A stretch of 64,000 nucleotides of DNA from positions 26,209 to 90,208 of IMG/VR virus record IMGVR_UViG_3300043823_000114; one strand, 5' to 3'. The position numbers were made by a program, and so were the translations under genes. The notes below the pieces were generated by a model that made no database searches, was not told the DNA's origin, and saw only the letters and a list, made by a program, of their open reading frames with translations. Positions within the stretch are counted from its first letter, which is position 1. Each line of letters begins with the position of its first letter. Shown here piece after piece: positions 21,701 through 29,840 of this stretch. This DNA is from a virus.

Positions 21701-21987
21701 ATACCATAAGTGTGTTGCACTCCAGTAAAGCTATTGTTCTTACTGCTTTGTGGTTGATATGTAGTGCCTAAATATGGGCTAGCATAACTCACTGTACGCC
21801 AGAATACTGGGTTCTGCTGATCGCCACCGAACTCTGGAATCCACACACGCAAACGCCCGTCTCGTGCTGGACTTAGATTGTCCATGACGAGGCCAAGCTG
21901 TGAGGCTGTTTCATATCTATAACCTGGAACAGCGTCTCTGTTATAGAATTTCGATGTCCGTCTACCTTGCGTTTTATCTTGTGCCAT
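18733..21987 (-). CDS. 5: Baseplate central spike gp5 with C-terminal muralytic domains, 1,084 aa
   Basis: Residues about 25-145 form the gp5/VgrG OB-fold (GLVMDNLSPARDGRLRVWIP, SQVLCTFVNGDPDKGFWFAC). Residues about 260-425 are the short-repeat beta-helix spike (GHQILLNDEQKTMYVSH, DFSVRSEGTFNFHADEDINF). About residues 520-640 comes a lytic-transglycosylase-like domain (ANETGATFDPGLVNSIGATG followed by LIQFMP; the Glu in NETGA fits the catalytic Glu). Residues about 735-925 are a further domain (RIGKYAVDAQYLATAGYIKP) that resembles lysozyme-like parts of other phage gp5 proteins. The last 120 residues look like a D,D-peptidase of family M15 (ITSAYRSPADQ, SPHNSGVAID, DAVHIQL). T4 gp5 (575 aa) instead carries one lysozyme domain between OB-fold and helix. 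The protein should pierce the outer membrane and cut peptidoglycan at infection. It is coupled to the upstream 931-aa gene. Confidence 0.9.
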   Translation of the reverse strand: MAQDKTQGRRTSKFYNRDAVPGYRYETASQLGLVMDNLSPARDGRLRVWIPEFGGDQQNPVFWRTVSYASPYLGTTYQPQSSKNNSFTGVQHTYGMWMVTPDIGSQVLCTFVNGDPDKGFWFACVPGNLSNWMLPAVGSSTNVDTSTVSDDIKVSILPESNVPPQVLPVAEFNENIESNINGTFYTNKKPVHEFQANILFKQGLDRDATRGAISSSAQRETPSHVFGISTPGRPLTKDPADDPDYAAKVNSGTVPEDQYSVPTRKGGHTFVMDDGDVNGRDQLIRLRTAFGHQILLNDEQKTMYVSHMDGTSWVEIDATGIKIYTAGDFSVRSEGTFNFHADEDINFQSGGNINMVSDTSFTVNSAQVNLGGSESFLIYGAKTNIGAGQLTMSADGTLNVSSGGAMTISGSTIDINGGSGGNSISMPTLQKNKLADTTFDDQKTKLWYSVPQSVDSIVTILPSHEPWTRTGTPAPLTKSVSSSICAPKTAGQPGSYTLPAANGNKSDNGKVNGVPTPWSTDSAFIAKVQSVASSLNCNYIDLLACMANETGATFDPGLVNSIGATGLIQFMPTTATGIGTSTSTLKSLSRVDQMDWVLKFFQYTRLNTKAPTPALQDLYNCIFWPAAVGKPGSYIIAPAGSKVAIQNKSLNAADGSITAASVGAAAAKWLPTVQQALANAGAQSPAAPSGALASGSGSAVTDSSGNPVLTGSSSADAGITQASGQPVAEPTCPAEYLAKTTTYSPANNFGATTPNLSQIQAKAMMAELGYFLSQFNYSFVSSDSQRIGKYAVDAQYLATAGYIKPDAITQYGSSALSNSNSWTGRDNIQSQDDFFNSPSIQETIQFNEFTASYSALIANGGIKSDDDVCTAAGMMFVVHEYRTADAAKQWRSDGMSASNQMDSSLTGATMYNQGRYSVDILAAGGAVASVAQTSGLSGDNTTGINPDDVFIFSGASGTRANFDQLNGTFKDAILKMAQDFKSKAGSKITITSAYRSPADQDAIYSKWLAAGGGPNNPTAGGITTPAVPLSQGGKGSPHNSGVAIDSSQCPLIARTVDLPSYGLRWGGTFSKPDAVHIQLANASQ

Positions 21988-21990
21988 ATA

Positions 21991-24786
21991 TTATGCTATT
22001 AAACTTTGTGGGTAATTTGTTTCTGCCAATGCTTGACTGCTAGCCAAATCTGCGATATCAACGGTAGGGGCATTATTTGCCACATTAGCCAAAGCATCTT
22101 CAGCTGGAGTTGGTTGGCTATCAGTCTGTGTTACTGCGTTTTGATCCGGGGCTTGCTCTGTACTAGATGCGGCGTCGTTGTCTGCCCCAGCATTAGCATT
22201 GGGAGCTGCCTGAGCAGGGGTGTCAGCATTAGTTGTGGCGTTTGCAGAGTTATCACTCGGGGTTGTCGGGGCAGTTGCTTTATCGTTCCTATTAGCATCA
22301 AGTCCCACTGGATTTTGCGCAGGGTTTGTGTTTGGACTGTCTTGCATGGGATAACGGATCATATTAAGAGTTTGAGTAAATTTGCCACCCTTAAATTCAC
22401 TATCAACTTGTATTACCCTATAATATCCACTAAATTCACTTGTATGAAACTTGTTTGCACCGTTTAAATTGTACATGCCTGTAGTGTCATTAAAATCTGT
22501 CGGAGTTTTAAATGTTACATAACAATAAATCTCACCATCATCCATGTTTAAACTTTGAACATTGCTTGCAACAAATACACTGCTGGCATCTGAAGCAAGG
22601 GGAGGGGTAACATCTGGAACTATGAACAAGTCGTCTTGCTTTATAAAATGTGGATCACCTATGATCTGCATTTTCAAATTAAGCATATCACCTGCCGCAC
22701 TAGTATAAATGCTTTCTAGCGCACTTTTGGCATTCTGTGTGGCACTACGGTTATTTGAGCCACCAGTACCAGTTTGCATCTGTGATCCTGTATTGACTTT
22801 TTGTTCTGCGGCGTTGAGTCCAGATTTGCCACCTACTGTAGTTGTTCCATCCTTGTTTGTATCTTCAGGTTTGGCTGTTGTTCCAGCAGTCGATTCAGTA
22901 TTACTACGATCAATTTGTACTGCTGTAAAATACAATGCATTAAAGTCGATATCAAAATTTATTACGGCACTATTATGCCCAGTATAAAAATAATCGTATC
23001 GTTTAACTGGCTTCGGTGGGGGACTTTTTGGGAGTCTAGGGTCCCGTTGTTGATATGCTTTGTATTTTTTAATGTTGAATTCGATAGTTTTACCCCAAAC
23101 ATTCCGTTCTGTATCAAACTCTGTTAGTTTTATTTTTGGAATCACCTTCCACATGTACACAGGTGTTGCCTGTGCTTGTACTGTAGCATCATCTGCGGCG
23201 TTTGCATTTACTGGGGTTTTGCTATCTGTATTGGAATCTTTTATTTGACTTAAAAAGAATTGACTATTTGGAATAATAGCATTGATGATTTCATTCACTG
23301 ATGTACCAGCTTCGAAACTATGAACAACAGACCCAAGATCCAATGTATTTGAATCTTGTCCTTGCTGTGCCTGCGATTCTTTTTTAACAGATGTTTCCCC
23401 TGTTCGTTTGGCTGTATTTGTTTTGGGATCTACTATTTTAGAACCACCTATGTCTGGATCTATATTAAAAGAAATTTGATCTGCAAATTTTACATCATTG
23501 GTGTTTTTAGATGATTTGTTCCAAGCATTGTATGCTGATGTAAAACTTTGCAGTTTAAGAGACACCTGTGCAGAATCTGATGCCGCAACTTGACCCAATA
23601 TTCGTGGGTCACGAGCCTGCCCACGAAGACTTCCGCCACCAGCTTGCCCAGAACTATATGCTTGGCTTTCTGCTTGTGTGTCCCTAAAACTGTCTACATC
23701 TTGTTGTACAGATGGTTCAGATGCTGGAGCAAAAAAATCACTCACTGTTGACGCTGTGATTTCCATTCGTGTTTTTATAGCCTGTACACTTTCGAGATTT
23801 GCGGTGTGATTGAATGGTACGGCTTGCACAGTATATTCGCTTCCCTTAACACTGGCCTTGATTTTAAAATTTATTAGCTTGATAGGGAAGTTTTTTGTTT
23901 GATTTTGAATTTTTACAGCTTTTCCACTATCATCATACCCAAAGAACTCTAGTCTCAGCAAATAAGGAATATCTAGATAGTTTTTTGCTGCCAGATTATT
24001 CAAAGACACATTCATGATACGGTCCAGTAGCGTCATACCATAAGGTTCAATGATTGTAAAATCCAGTGCAATAGCGTTTGACCCACGAGCATTGGCATTC
24101 ATGCCGATAATTGTACTGACTTTAAAACTATCAAAGTAAAAATCTTCAGTGAAGTTTGGATCACGAATATCTTTATATCTACCTGCACTACTGATCAATG
24201 CCACATTCGGTGTAAATGATGTTGGTGTATCTACTAGAGTATTGTAATCTGTCTTAGATAATGCAAATAGCGTTAACCCGTAAGTATAGCTTGTATAAGC
24301 GTCTAGCGGGTTAGACGACACCCCCGCAGTATTAGAAGACTGATTTCCACCAACGCTGACATTTGCCGCAGGAGTCGCATTATCTGCTGCCGAAGGAGTG
24401 TAGGTATTTGTTACTGTTGTCGTTGCAACAGCATCACCAGTCGATGATGCATTGGCGATGTTTTGTTGTTCTTGATCTGTTGTAGCTTCTGGTTCATCAC
24501 CTGTGGGAGTTGTCGCAGGATCTGGTGCTGGCGGAACTGGAAGTGGTGCTGTTGTCAATTCACCAGTTTGAATATCATAGTATGAATTGTCAGGATCGGA
24601 TCCAGGATGCACAGACTCCCACAGAGATGTTTGTGCTTCTGTAGGCTCATTCGGGCTCTTTAGTAATTCTTTATTGCCGTTGGCATCGTATCCGGTTATA
24701 TATACATTGAGACCAGTCACTGAGTCTTTACCCACATAACCATAGCTAGATGTATTGGCAGTAGAGATTTTTACACTATCAGCCAT
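21991..24786 (-). CDS. Large baseplate structural protein, probable hub component, 931 aa
   Basis: The gene lies between gp53 and gp5, with intergenic gaps of about 3 nt on both sides. Two globular parts can be seen. One spans residues about 195-340 (FYFDSFKVSTIIGMNANARG, LDFTIIEPYGMTLLDRIMNV, YLLRLEFFGYDDSGKAV), the other about 500-790 (INAIIPNSQFFLSQI, VWGKTIEFNIKKYKAYQQRD, YDYFYTGHNSAVINFDIDFN, and IIGDPHFIKQDDLFIVPD). They are separated and flanked by low-complexity stretches: a P/T/E/D-rich N-terminal 60-160 and an N/A/T/D-rich C-terminal 100. Similar proteins sit beside gp5 in other T4-like aquatic phages. By position it may take the role of the gp27 hub that holds the gp5 spike, but I see no direct gp27 signature. 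Virion baseplate location is likely; the exact role is inference. Confidence 0.65.
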   Translation of the reverse strand: MADSVKISTANTSSYGYVGKDSVTGLNVYITGYDANGNKELLKSPNEPTEAQTSLWESVHPGSDPDNSYYDIQTGELTTAPLPVPPAPDPATTPTGDEPEATTDQEQQNIANASSTGDAVATTTVTNTYTPSAADNATPAANVSVGGNQSSNTAGVSSNPLDAYTSYTYGLTLFALSKTDYNTLVDTPTSFTPNVALISSAGRYKDIRDPNFTEDFYFDSFKVSTIIGMNANARGSNAIALDFTIIEPYGMTLLDRIMNVSLNNLAAKNYLDIPYLLRLEFFGYDDSGKAVKIQNQTKNFPIKLINFKIKASVKGSEYTVQAVPFNHTANLESVQAIKTRMEITASTVSDFFAPASEPSVQQDVDSFRDTQAESQAYSSGQAGGGSLRGQARDPRILGQVAASDSAQVSLKLQSFTSAYNAWNKSSKNTNDVKFADQISFNIDPDIGGSKIVDPKTNTAKRTGETSVKKESQAQQGQDSNTLDLGSVVHSFEAGTSVNEIINAIIPNSQFFLSQIKDSNTDSKTPVNANAADDATVQAQATPVYMWKVIPKIKLTEFDTERNVWGKTIEFNIKKYKAYQQRDPRLPKSPPPKPVKRYDYFYTGHNSAVINFDIDFNALYFTAVQIDRSNTESTAGTTAKPEDTNKDGTTTVGGKSGLNAAEQKVNTGSQMQTGTGGSNNRSATQNAKSALESIYTSAAGDMLNLKMQIIGDPHFIKQDDLFIVPDVTPPLASDASSVFVASNVQSLNMDDGEIYCYVTFKTPTDFNDTTGMYNLNGANKFHTSEFSGYYRVIQVDSEFKGGKFTQTLNMIRYPMQDSPNTNPAQNPVGLDANRNDKATAPTTPSDNSANATTNADTPAQAAPNANAGADNDAASSTEQAPDQNAVTQTDSQPTPAEDALANVANNAPTVDIADLASSQALAETNYPQSLIA

Positions 24787-24789
24787 AGA

Positions 24790-25095
24790 TTATAGTCCCA
24801 AGTTGCTGGCCAAAGTAGTTTTCTTTGGTATCATAATAGTGACTCCAGATTGAAAATCAAAAATAGGATCATCAATGACATTTGGATTTCTGGCACGGAA
24901 TACCCACCACAAAGCACTATCACCGTATAAGTCAAACGCCAGTAAATCTGGGCGAAGACTATAAGTGTTGTTTATAGTGAAACTAACATCATCCACTTGC
25001 TTGTCTATAGGGGTATAAACTAACACATCCAAAAACTTATTACCAAATAATGGAGTATTGAAATACGGGCTAGTTTTGCTGTATTGTACTGTCAT
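24790..25095 (-). CDS. 53: Baseplate wedge protein gp53, 101 aa
   Basis: The segment TYSLRPDLLAFDLYGDSALW, WVFRARNPNVIDDPIFDFQS, GVTIMIP has the LysM-like fold pattern of gp53, which closes the wedge interface around gp6 and gp25 in the baseplate. T4 gp53 is 196 aa; this is the short form common in marine relatives and consists of little more than the LysM-like core. The start codon overlaps the stop of the upstream gp48-like gene (ATGA), so translation is coupled. Confidence 0.85.
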   Translation of the reverse strand: MTVQYSKTSPYFNTPLFGNKFLDVLVYTPIDKQVDDVSFTINNTYSLRPDLLAFDLYGDSALWWVFRARNPNVIDDPIFDFQSGVTIMIPKKTTLASNLGL

Positions 25096-25982
25096 AGGAA
25101 TCCACCTTTATTTGCCAGCAACTGCCCTTGACTAAACTGCGTAAGTGACATATTCGTGGCAATATTCTGTCTGCTGTATACAGGTTGTAATGTTACATTG
25201 AACGAACTTGTTGTTGGTACTCTGGCAGTTTGTTTACCGCTGTTAGCATAATAACTAGTCGCAACGGCTTTTGAATCATTGCCCTGTGAATATGCAATTT
25301 CCATATAGTCCACTTCTGCTGGCATAGTATGCTGAAAACTCGTCACAACACAAGTAACATTTGGGAAATAGTAATCCCCGTAGCCATTTAAGTAAACGAT
25401 CGGCGGAGGATTACCTGCATCTGCATCACTACCAAAGAACATTTTTGTACAGCTTCGGAAGAAATACACTGCCGCTAGTACATAAAGAGCTTCGTCTTTG
25501 TTCTGAACTGTGAAATCACCAACAATGTTGATAGCGGCAACATCACTGCCTTCATAGAAATAATTTTTATAGTTATTATGAGTTAATGCTTGTTCTTGAT
25601 ATCTTGCATTATGTGTAACTGTGATACTGGGGGTATATGGAAATACTACCCCATTTGTTCTAGACAAGATGTTCAAGAATGGGTTCGATGTGTCATAATG
25701 TAAGCTACTTTTTGTGGGCAAGCTAATCTTTACTCGCCAATCTTTTATCTGTGACGCCCCAGCCCCACCATTACTATTTCCGCCCAATGGGTTGATGTTA
25801 ACTGTGGGTGCTTTGCCAGTTATAAAACTAGATATACCACCAGACATTAATCCTGATAGTTGAGTTCGTATTTTTCCCGGGTCAAGCAAACTTGCGGCAG
25901 TGTCTAACACTCCACCCGTAGTGTCACCGGCAGATGGACCTTGCTGTGATGAACTTCCTAAAATATTGTCAAAAATCGACAT
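25092..25982 (-). CDS. 48: Baseplate tail-tube cap protein, gp48/gp54 family, 296 aa
   Basis: This is the first gene of the minus-strand baseplate operon. After a low-complexity glycine/serine-rich N-terminal 75 residues comes a compact domain: DWRVKISLPTKSSLHYD, NGVVFPYTPSITVTHNARYQ, NIVGDFTVQNKDEALYVLAA, VYFFRSCTKMFFGSD, and FPNVTCVVTSFQHTMPAEVD. This has the pattern of the tube-like proteins that sit on the hub and seed tail tube growth (gp48 and gp54 in T4). I favour gp48 from its place next to gp53, but gp54 cannot be excluded, and no second family member is visible in the window. A late octamer lies about 22 nt upstream. Confidence 0.72.
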   Translation of the reverse strand: MSIFDNILGSSSQQGPSAGDTTGGVLDTAASLLDPGKIRTQLSGLMSGGISSFITGKAPTVNINPLGGNSNGGAGASQIKDWRVKISLPTKSSLHYDTSNPFLNILSRTNGVVFPYTPSITVTHNARYQEQALTHNNYKNYFYEGSDVAAINIVGDFTVQNKDEALYVLAAVYFFRSCTKMFFGSDADAGNPPPIVYLNGYGDYYFPNVTCVVTSFQHTMPAEVDYMEIAYSQGNDSKAVATSYYANSGKQTARVPTTSSFNVTLQPVYSRQNIATNMSLTQFSQGQLLANKGGFL

Positions 25983-26003
25983 AAGTAACTATACCCTTTC
26001 ATA

Positions 26004-26011
26004 TATTTATT
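26004..26011 (-). promoter_or_regulatory. Late promoter octamer AATAAATA (baseplate operon)
   Basis: AATAAATA on the minus strand, about 22 nt before the gp48-like ATG, drives the gp48-53-931 aa-gp5 unit. It lies back to back with the sigma70-type promoter of gp55, so this 115-bp gap is a divergent early/late control region. A small palindrome (AGCA-ttaag-TGCT, 26016-26028) sits between them. Confidence 0.65.
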
Positions 26012-26044
26012 ATTAAGCATTAAGTGCTAATATAATAAAAAGCC

Positions 26045-26073
26045 TTGACAAATATGTAATACTTTGCTATTAT
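26045..26073 (+). promoter_or_regulatory. Sigma70-type promoter of gp55
   Basis: TTGACA (26045-26050) and TATTAT (26068-26073) are separated by exactly 17 bases. The -35 box is a perfect match to the bacterial housekeeping consensus and the -10 box matches five of six bases of TATAAT. It would allow unmodified host RNA polymerase to transcribe the late sigma gene 24 nt downstream. Confidence 0.75.
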
Positions 26074-26096
26074 TGTCACAGTTTTAGGAAACTACA

Positions 26097-26978
26097 TTGA
26101 AAACAAATTACTTAAACAACAAGGATATTCTCAAAGAAATCCACAAAAGCAAAACAACCTACTGCAAATACACAGACCAAGTTTATGCTGATTACGATAT
26201 GATTTTACCCGATTTTAGTAAAATCAACAAGAAAAATACATTGGAAGCTAGAAAACTTCGAGCAGAACGATTGGCAAAAGTCGCACACGAAGCGGCAACT
26301 GCTGATGGAACTAAACGAAAACTAGACGAATTTGAAGTGAAACTCAAAGATGTCAAAGATACCGATGTAGTATTTCGAGTTATGACTTGGGAACATATAC
26401 CGTTAGACGATGTAAAAACCCGTAAAGCGAGAATGGCTGCTCTTGATATTGAGGACGAAAACGATCCATTATTGGACGGATTCGATGAAAATGATACAGA
26501 GCACAACAAATATGTCAAAGTCAACTTTCCCCCGTTTCAACATTATAAACTAGATGAAAATGGGGAACCTTATTGCGTGGGTAAAAGTCATTGGAAAGGA
26601 TCTTTGGAAGATGGTGAGTTCAACAAAGATCACGGGAAGATGACCAATAAGCTCGCTAATATGTATATCAAGTTATGCGAGCGTTATGCTACCCGTAGTA
26701 ACTGGCGTGGATACACTTACAACGATGAAATGAGAGCACAGGCATTGCTTCAACTAACTTACATTGGTCTACGATTTGATGAAGCCAAATCACAGAATCC
26801 ATTTGCTTATTACACTGCCGCTGTTACTAATAGCTTTACCCGTGTTCTAAACATTGAGAAGCGTAACCAGAATATCCGTGATGACATTTTAGAGATGAAT
26901 GGTCTGAACCCAAGTTATACTCGTCAGGGTATGAGTGGCGGATATGTTCATTACGAGGGTGGTAACCATGATGATTGA
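26097..26978 (+). CDS. 55: Late-transcription sigma factor gp55, 293 aa
   Basis: The C-terminal half (KMTNKLANMYIKLCERYATR, NWRGYTYNDEMRAQALLQLT, GLRFDEAKSQNPFAYYTAAV, TNSFTRVLNIEKRNQNIRDD, ILEMNGLNPSYTRQ) is clearly T4 gp55, the small sigma-70-family factor that directs host polymerase to TATAAATA late promoters with gp33 and the gp45 clamp. T4 gp55 is 185 aa; this protein carries about 100 extra N-terminal residues rich in charged amino acids. The most upstream start is a TTG at 26097 with a well-placed AGGA 8 nt before it; no suitable ATG lies near. Its consensus host-type promoter, unlike the late octamers around it, fits expression before the genes it controls. Confidence 0.93.
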   Translation: MKTNYLNNKDILKEIHKSKTTYCKYTDQVYADYDMILPDFSKINKKNTLEARKLRAERLAKVAHEAATADGTKRKLDEFEVKLKDVKDTDVVFRVMTWEHIPLDDVKTRKARMAALDIEDENDPLLDGFDENDTEHNKYVKVNFPPFQHYKLDENGEPYCVGKSHWKGSLEDGEFNKDHGKMTNKLANMYIKLCERYATRSNWRGYTYNDEMRAQALLQLTYIGLRFDEAKSQNPFAYYTAAVTNSFTRVLNIEKRNQNIRDDILEMNGLNPSYTRQGMSGGYVHYEGGNHDD

Positions 26979-27004
26979 CTTTAGTCTATCATTTTTGTTA
27001 CACT
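26975..27004 (+). promoter_or_regulatory. Possible sigma70-type promoter before gp47
   Basis: TTGACT (26975-26980, overlapping the gp55 stop) and TACACT (26999-27004) are 18 bases apart. If used, transcription would start at or next to the gp47 ATG at 27011, and no ribosome-binding site is seen in the short gap. Weaker than the gp55 promoter; read-through from it may suffice. Confidence 0.35.
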
Positions 27005-27010
27005 CATTGA

Positions 27011-28027
27011 ATGAGTAATCTATTTAAAAAAGCCGCCCTGATAACGGACATACATTTTGGCCTAAAGTCAAACAGTTCTCTACACAATGAGGATTGTTTG
27101 GCTTTTGTCAAATGGGCCACTGCCAAAGCACGAGAAGAAGGTTGCGAAACTTGTTTCTTTTTGGGTGATTGGCACAATAACCGTGCTAGTATCAACATCT
27201 TAACACTACAGTATAGTTTACAAGCACTAGAGCATTTGAATGATAATTTTTCAAATGTTTATTTTATTCCTGGCAATCACGATCTCTATTATCGGGATAA
27301 GCGTGATGTGCAAAGTGTCGAATGGGCAAAGCATCTCTCTAATATACAGATTTGCAACGATTGGTTTGACAGCGGCGATGTTGTTATTGCTCCTTGGCTA
27401 TGTGGTGATGATCATAAACATCTACGCAAGTTAAAGGGCAAGTATCTATTTGGGCATCTTGAACTTCCAGGTTACTTGATGAACGCAATGGTAGCGATGC
27501 CAGAGCATGGGGAATTCAGAACCGATGACTTGAATCATTTCGAGCATTGTTTCACTGGACATTTTCACAAGAGACAGACTAGAAAGAATGTTACTTACAT
27601 TGGTAACTGTTTCCCACACAACTACGCAGATGCAGGGGATGATGACAGAGGATTATCTATATTAGAATGGGGCAAAGATCCAGAATACCATGCTTGGCCC
27701 GATCAACCCCGGTATCGTGTATTTCAGTTAAGCGATGTTCTAAAGAATACAGAATCTATGCTTCTGCCCAATATGCATGTCAGAGTAAATCTTGACATAG
27801 ATATCAGCTATGAAGAAGCCGCATTTATCAAAGAAACATTCATTGATACATATAAGCTCCGTGAGATTACCTTAATTCCAGCTAAAGTCACCGATTTAAC
27901 TGACTATGAGTTGCAGGGTAATATAGAATTTGAGAGTGTTGATCAGATTGTTACTGGTCAACTCACAAATATCGAAAGCGACAAGTTTAACAAAACTCTA
28001 CTACTAGACATCTACAGAAATCTTTAA
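27011..28027 (+). CDS. 47: Recombination endonuclease subunit gp47 (Mre11/SbcD-like), 338 aa
   Basis: This is almost the same length as T4 gp47 (339 aa). The calcineurin-like phosphoesterase motifs are all present: DIHFG (about residues 14-18), GDWHNNR (about 51), GNHD (about 88) and GHFHKR (about 183). With gp46 it forms the nuclease that resects DNA ends for phage recombination-dependent replication and degrades host DNA. The stop codon overlaps the gp46 start by one base (TAATG), as expected for a two-subunit complex made in fixed ratio. The start ATG has no evident Shine-Dalgarno sequence. Confidence 0.95.
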   Translation: MSNLFKKAALITDIHFGLKSNSSLHNEDCLAFVKWATAKAREEGCETCFFLGDWHNNRASINILTLQYSLQALEHLNDNFSNVYFIPGNHDLYYRDKRDVQSVEWAKHLSNIQICNDWFDSGDVVIAPWLCGDDHKHLRKLKGKYLFGHLELPGYLMNAMVAMPEHGEFRTDDLNHFEHCFTGHFHKRQTRKNVTYIGNCFPHNYADAGDDDRGLSILEWGKDPEYHAWPDQPRYRVFQLSDVLKNTESMLLPNMHVRVNLDIDISYEEAAFIKETFIDTYKLREITLIPAKVTDLTDYELQGNIEFESVDQIVTGQLTNIESDKFNKTLLLDIYRNL

Positions 28028-29799
28028 TGACATTTAAAATACGAGACCTCGCAGTTAAAAACTTTATGAGTGTGGGTAATGCCACACAAGCAATCAACTT
28101 TGATCGTCGTGACCTAACACTTGTTCTGGGTGAGAACTTAGACTTGGGTGGGGACGATAGTGGTGCAAGAAATGGTACAGGTAAGACTACTATCATCAAT
28201 GCACTGAGTTATGCGTTATACGGTAATGCTCTAACAAACATCAAGAAAGACAATCTTATCAACAAGACCAATGGTAAGAATATGATTGTGACTATTGATT
28301 TTGAGTGCAATGGTATTGACTATCGCATCGAGCGTGGTCGTAAACCTGGCATTATGAAGTTCTTTGTCTCTGGTACAGAGCGAGAAATTACAGACGAAGC
28401 GCAAGGTGATAGCAGAGAAACACAAGCAGAAATAGAGCGTATGTTGGGCATGAGTCACGAAATGTTTAAACACATCGTTGCTCTAAACACATACACAGAA
28501 CCATTTTTAAGTTTAAAAGCTAACGATCAACGACAGATGATCGAACAGTTATTGGGTATTACTTTGCTCAGTGAAAAAGCAGATAAGCTAAAAGAACAGA
28601 TTAAAGAAACCAAAGACTTGATTACTAAAGAAGAATTTAGAATCAAGGCTGTGGGTGATGCAAACAAACGAATACAGGATCAAATCGATGCTTTACTTAG
28701 ACGCCAGAATTTATGGACCACTAAGATACATGACGATGTTACAGCGTTGCAGTCTGCTTATGATCAACTTGCTAAACTTGATATCGAGTCCGAACTCAGG
28801 GCACATCAGAGTCTGGCAATATTCAATGCTAAGTCAAAGCGCATCAACGAACTCAACAACTGGATTAGGCGTTGTGAACTTGATGAACAGCGTGAGCAGA
28901 AAAATATTGACAAACTCAAGAAGGATATTGAAAGTCTAGAGAATCATACTTGCCACAGTTGTGGGCAAGCATTTCACGATGACAAGCAAGAAAAGCTATT
29001 AGAAGAAAAACGCACTGCACTACAGGAAGCCGCATTACAAGCATTGTCAACAAACACTCAGTGGATGGAACACACTGATGCCCTTAAAGAACTGGGTGAG
29101 TTGGGTACAGTTCCAAAAGTATATTACGATAGTGAAAGTGATGCGTTTGAACATCGAAGTAGTATGGGTGCATTGTTGGCTCAAATGAGTGCTAAACAAG
29201 CAGAACAAGATCCATATACTGATCAAATTGCAGAGATGAGAGAACAGGCTCTAGAAGAAATCAGTTTTGATACAATGAACGCACTGGATGACTTAAAGAA
29301 TCACCAAGAGTTCTTGCATAAGTTATTGACTAACAAAGATAGCTTTATCCGTAAACGAATCATTGATCAAAACTTGAGCTACTTAAATGGTCGTTTAGGT
29401 CAGTATCTTGATCGCATTGGATTACCGCACACAGTTAAGTTTAACAATGACTTGACTGTAAGTATCACTGAACTAGGTAGAGATTTAGACTTTGACAACT
29501 TGAGTAGGGGCGAGCGTAATCGTTTGATTCTTAGCTTGAGTTGGGCATTCCGTGATGTATGGGAATCATTATATCAACCCATCAACTTGTTGTTTATTGA
29601 TGAGCTTGTTGACAGTGGTATGGATAGTTCGGGCGTTGAAAATGCTCTTGCTATTCTCAAGAAGATGAGCAGAGATCACAATAAGAGTATTTGGCTAGTC
29701 AGTCACAAAGACGAACTAGCAGGACGGGTAAATAACACCTTAAAAGTTGTTAAGGAAAACGGCTACACAAGTTATAATACAGATGTAGAAATAGTTTAA
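28027..29799 (+). CDS. 46: Recombination endonuclease subunit gp46 (Rad50/SbcC-like ATPase), 590 aa
   Basis: The Walker A motif NGTGKTTIINALSYALYG lies at about residues 48-66. Two coiled-coil arms flank a zinc-hook CHSCG at about 309-313. The ABC signature LSRGERNRLILSLSW is at about 493, followed by Walker B INLLFIDELVDSG at about 519 and a switch-type SHKDE near 558. T4 gp46 is 560 aa. The protein is the ATPase partner of gp47, joins DNA ends through the zinc hook and controls access to the nuclease. Start and frame are fixed by the TAATG overlap with gp47. No oddities in the catalytic motifs. Confidence 0.95.
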   Translation: MTFKIRDLAVKNFMSVGNATQAINFDRRDLTLVLGENLDLGGDDSGARNGTGKTTIINALSYALYGNALTNIKKDNLINKTNGKNMIVTIDFECNGIDYRIERGRKPGIMKFFVSGTEREITDEAQGDSRETQAEIERMLGMSHEMFKHIVALNTYTEPFLSLKANDQRQMIEQLLGITLLSEKADKLKEQIKETKDLITKEEFRIKAVGDANKRIQDQIDALLRRQNLWTTKIHDDVTALQSAYDQLAKLDIESELRAHQSLAIFNAKSKRINELNNWIRRCELDEQREQKNIDKLKKDIESLENHTCHSCGQAFHDDKQEKLLEEKRTALQEAALQALSTNTQWMEHTDALKELGELGTVPKVYYDSESDAFEHRSSMGALLAQMSAKQAEQDPYTDQIAEMREQALEEISFDTMNALDDLKNHQEFLHKLLTNKDSFIRKRIIDQNLSYLNGRLGQYLDRIGLPHTVKFNNDLTVSITELGRDLDFDNLSRGERNRLILSLSWAFRDVWESLYQPINLLFIDELVDSGMDSSGVENALAILKKMSRDHNKSIWLVSHKDELAGRVNNTLKVVKENGYTSYNTDVEIV

Positions 29800-29840
29800 T
29801 ATATTTTTAATCAGGGCACATTTAGGCATAACTATAGTTG

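Noticed and set aside
29838-29840. TTG start for the GIY-YIG gene
   Set aside because: It adds one residue only; the adjacent ATG is the simpler choice.
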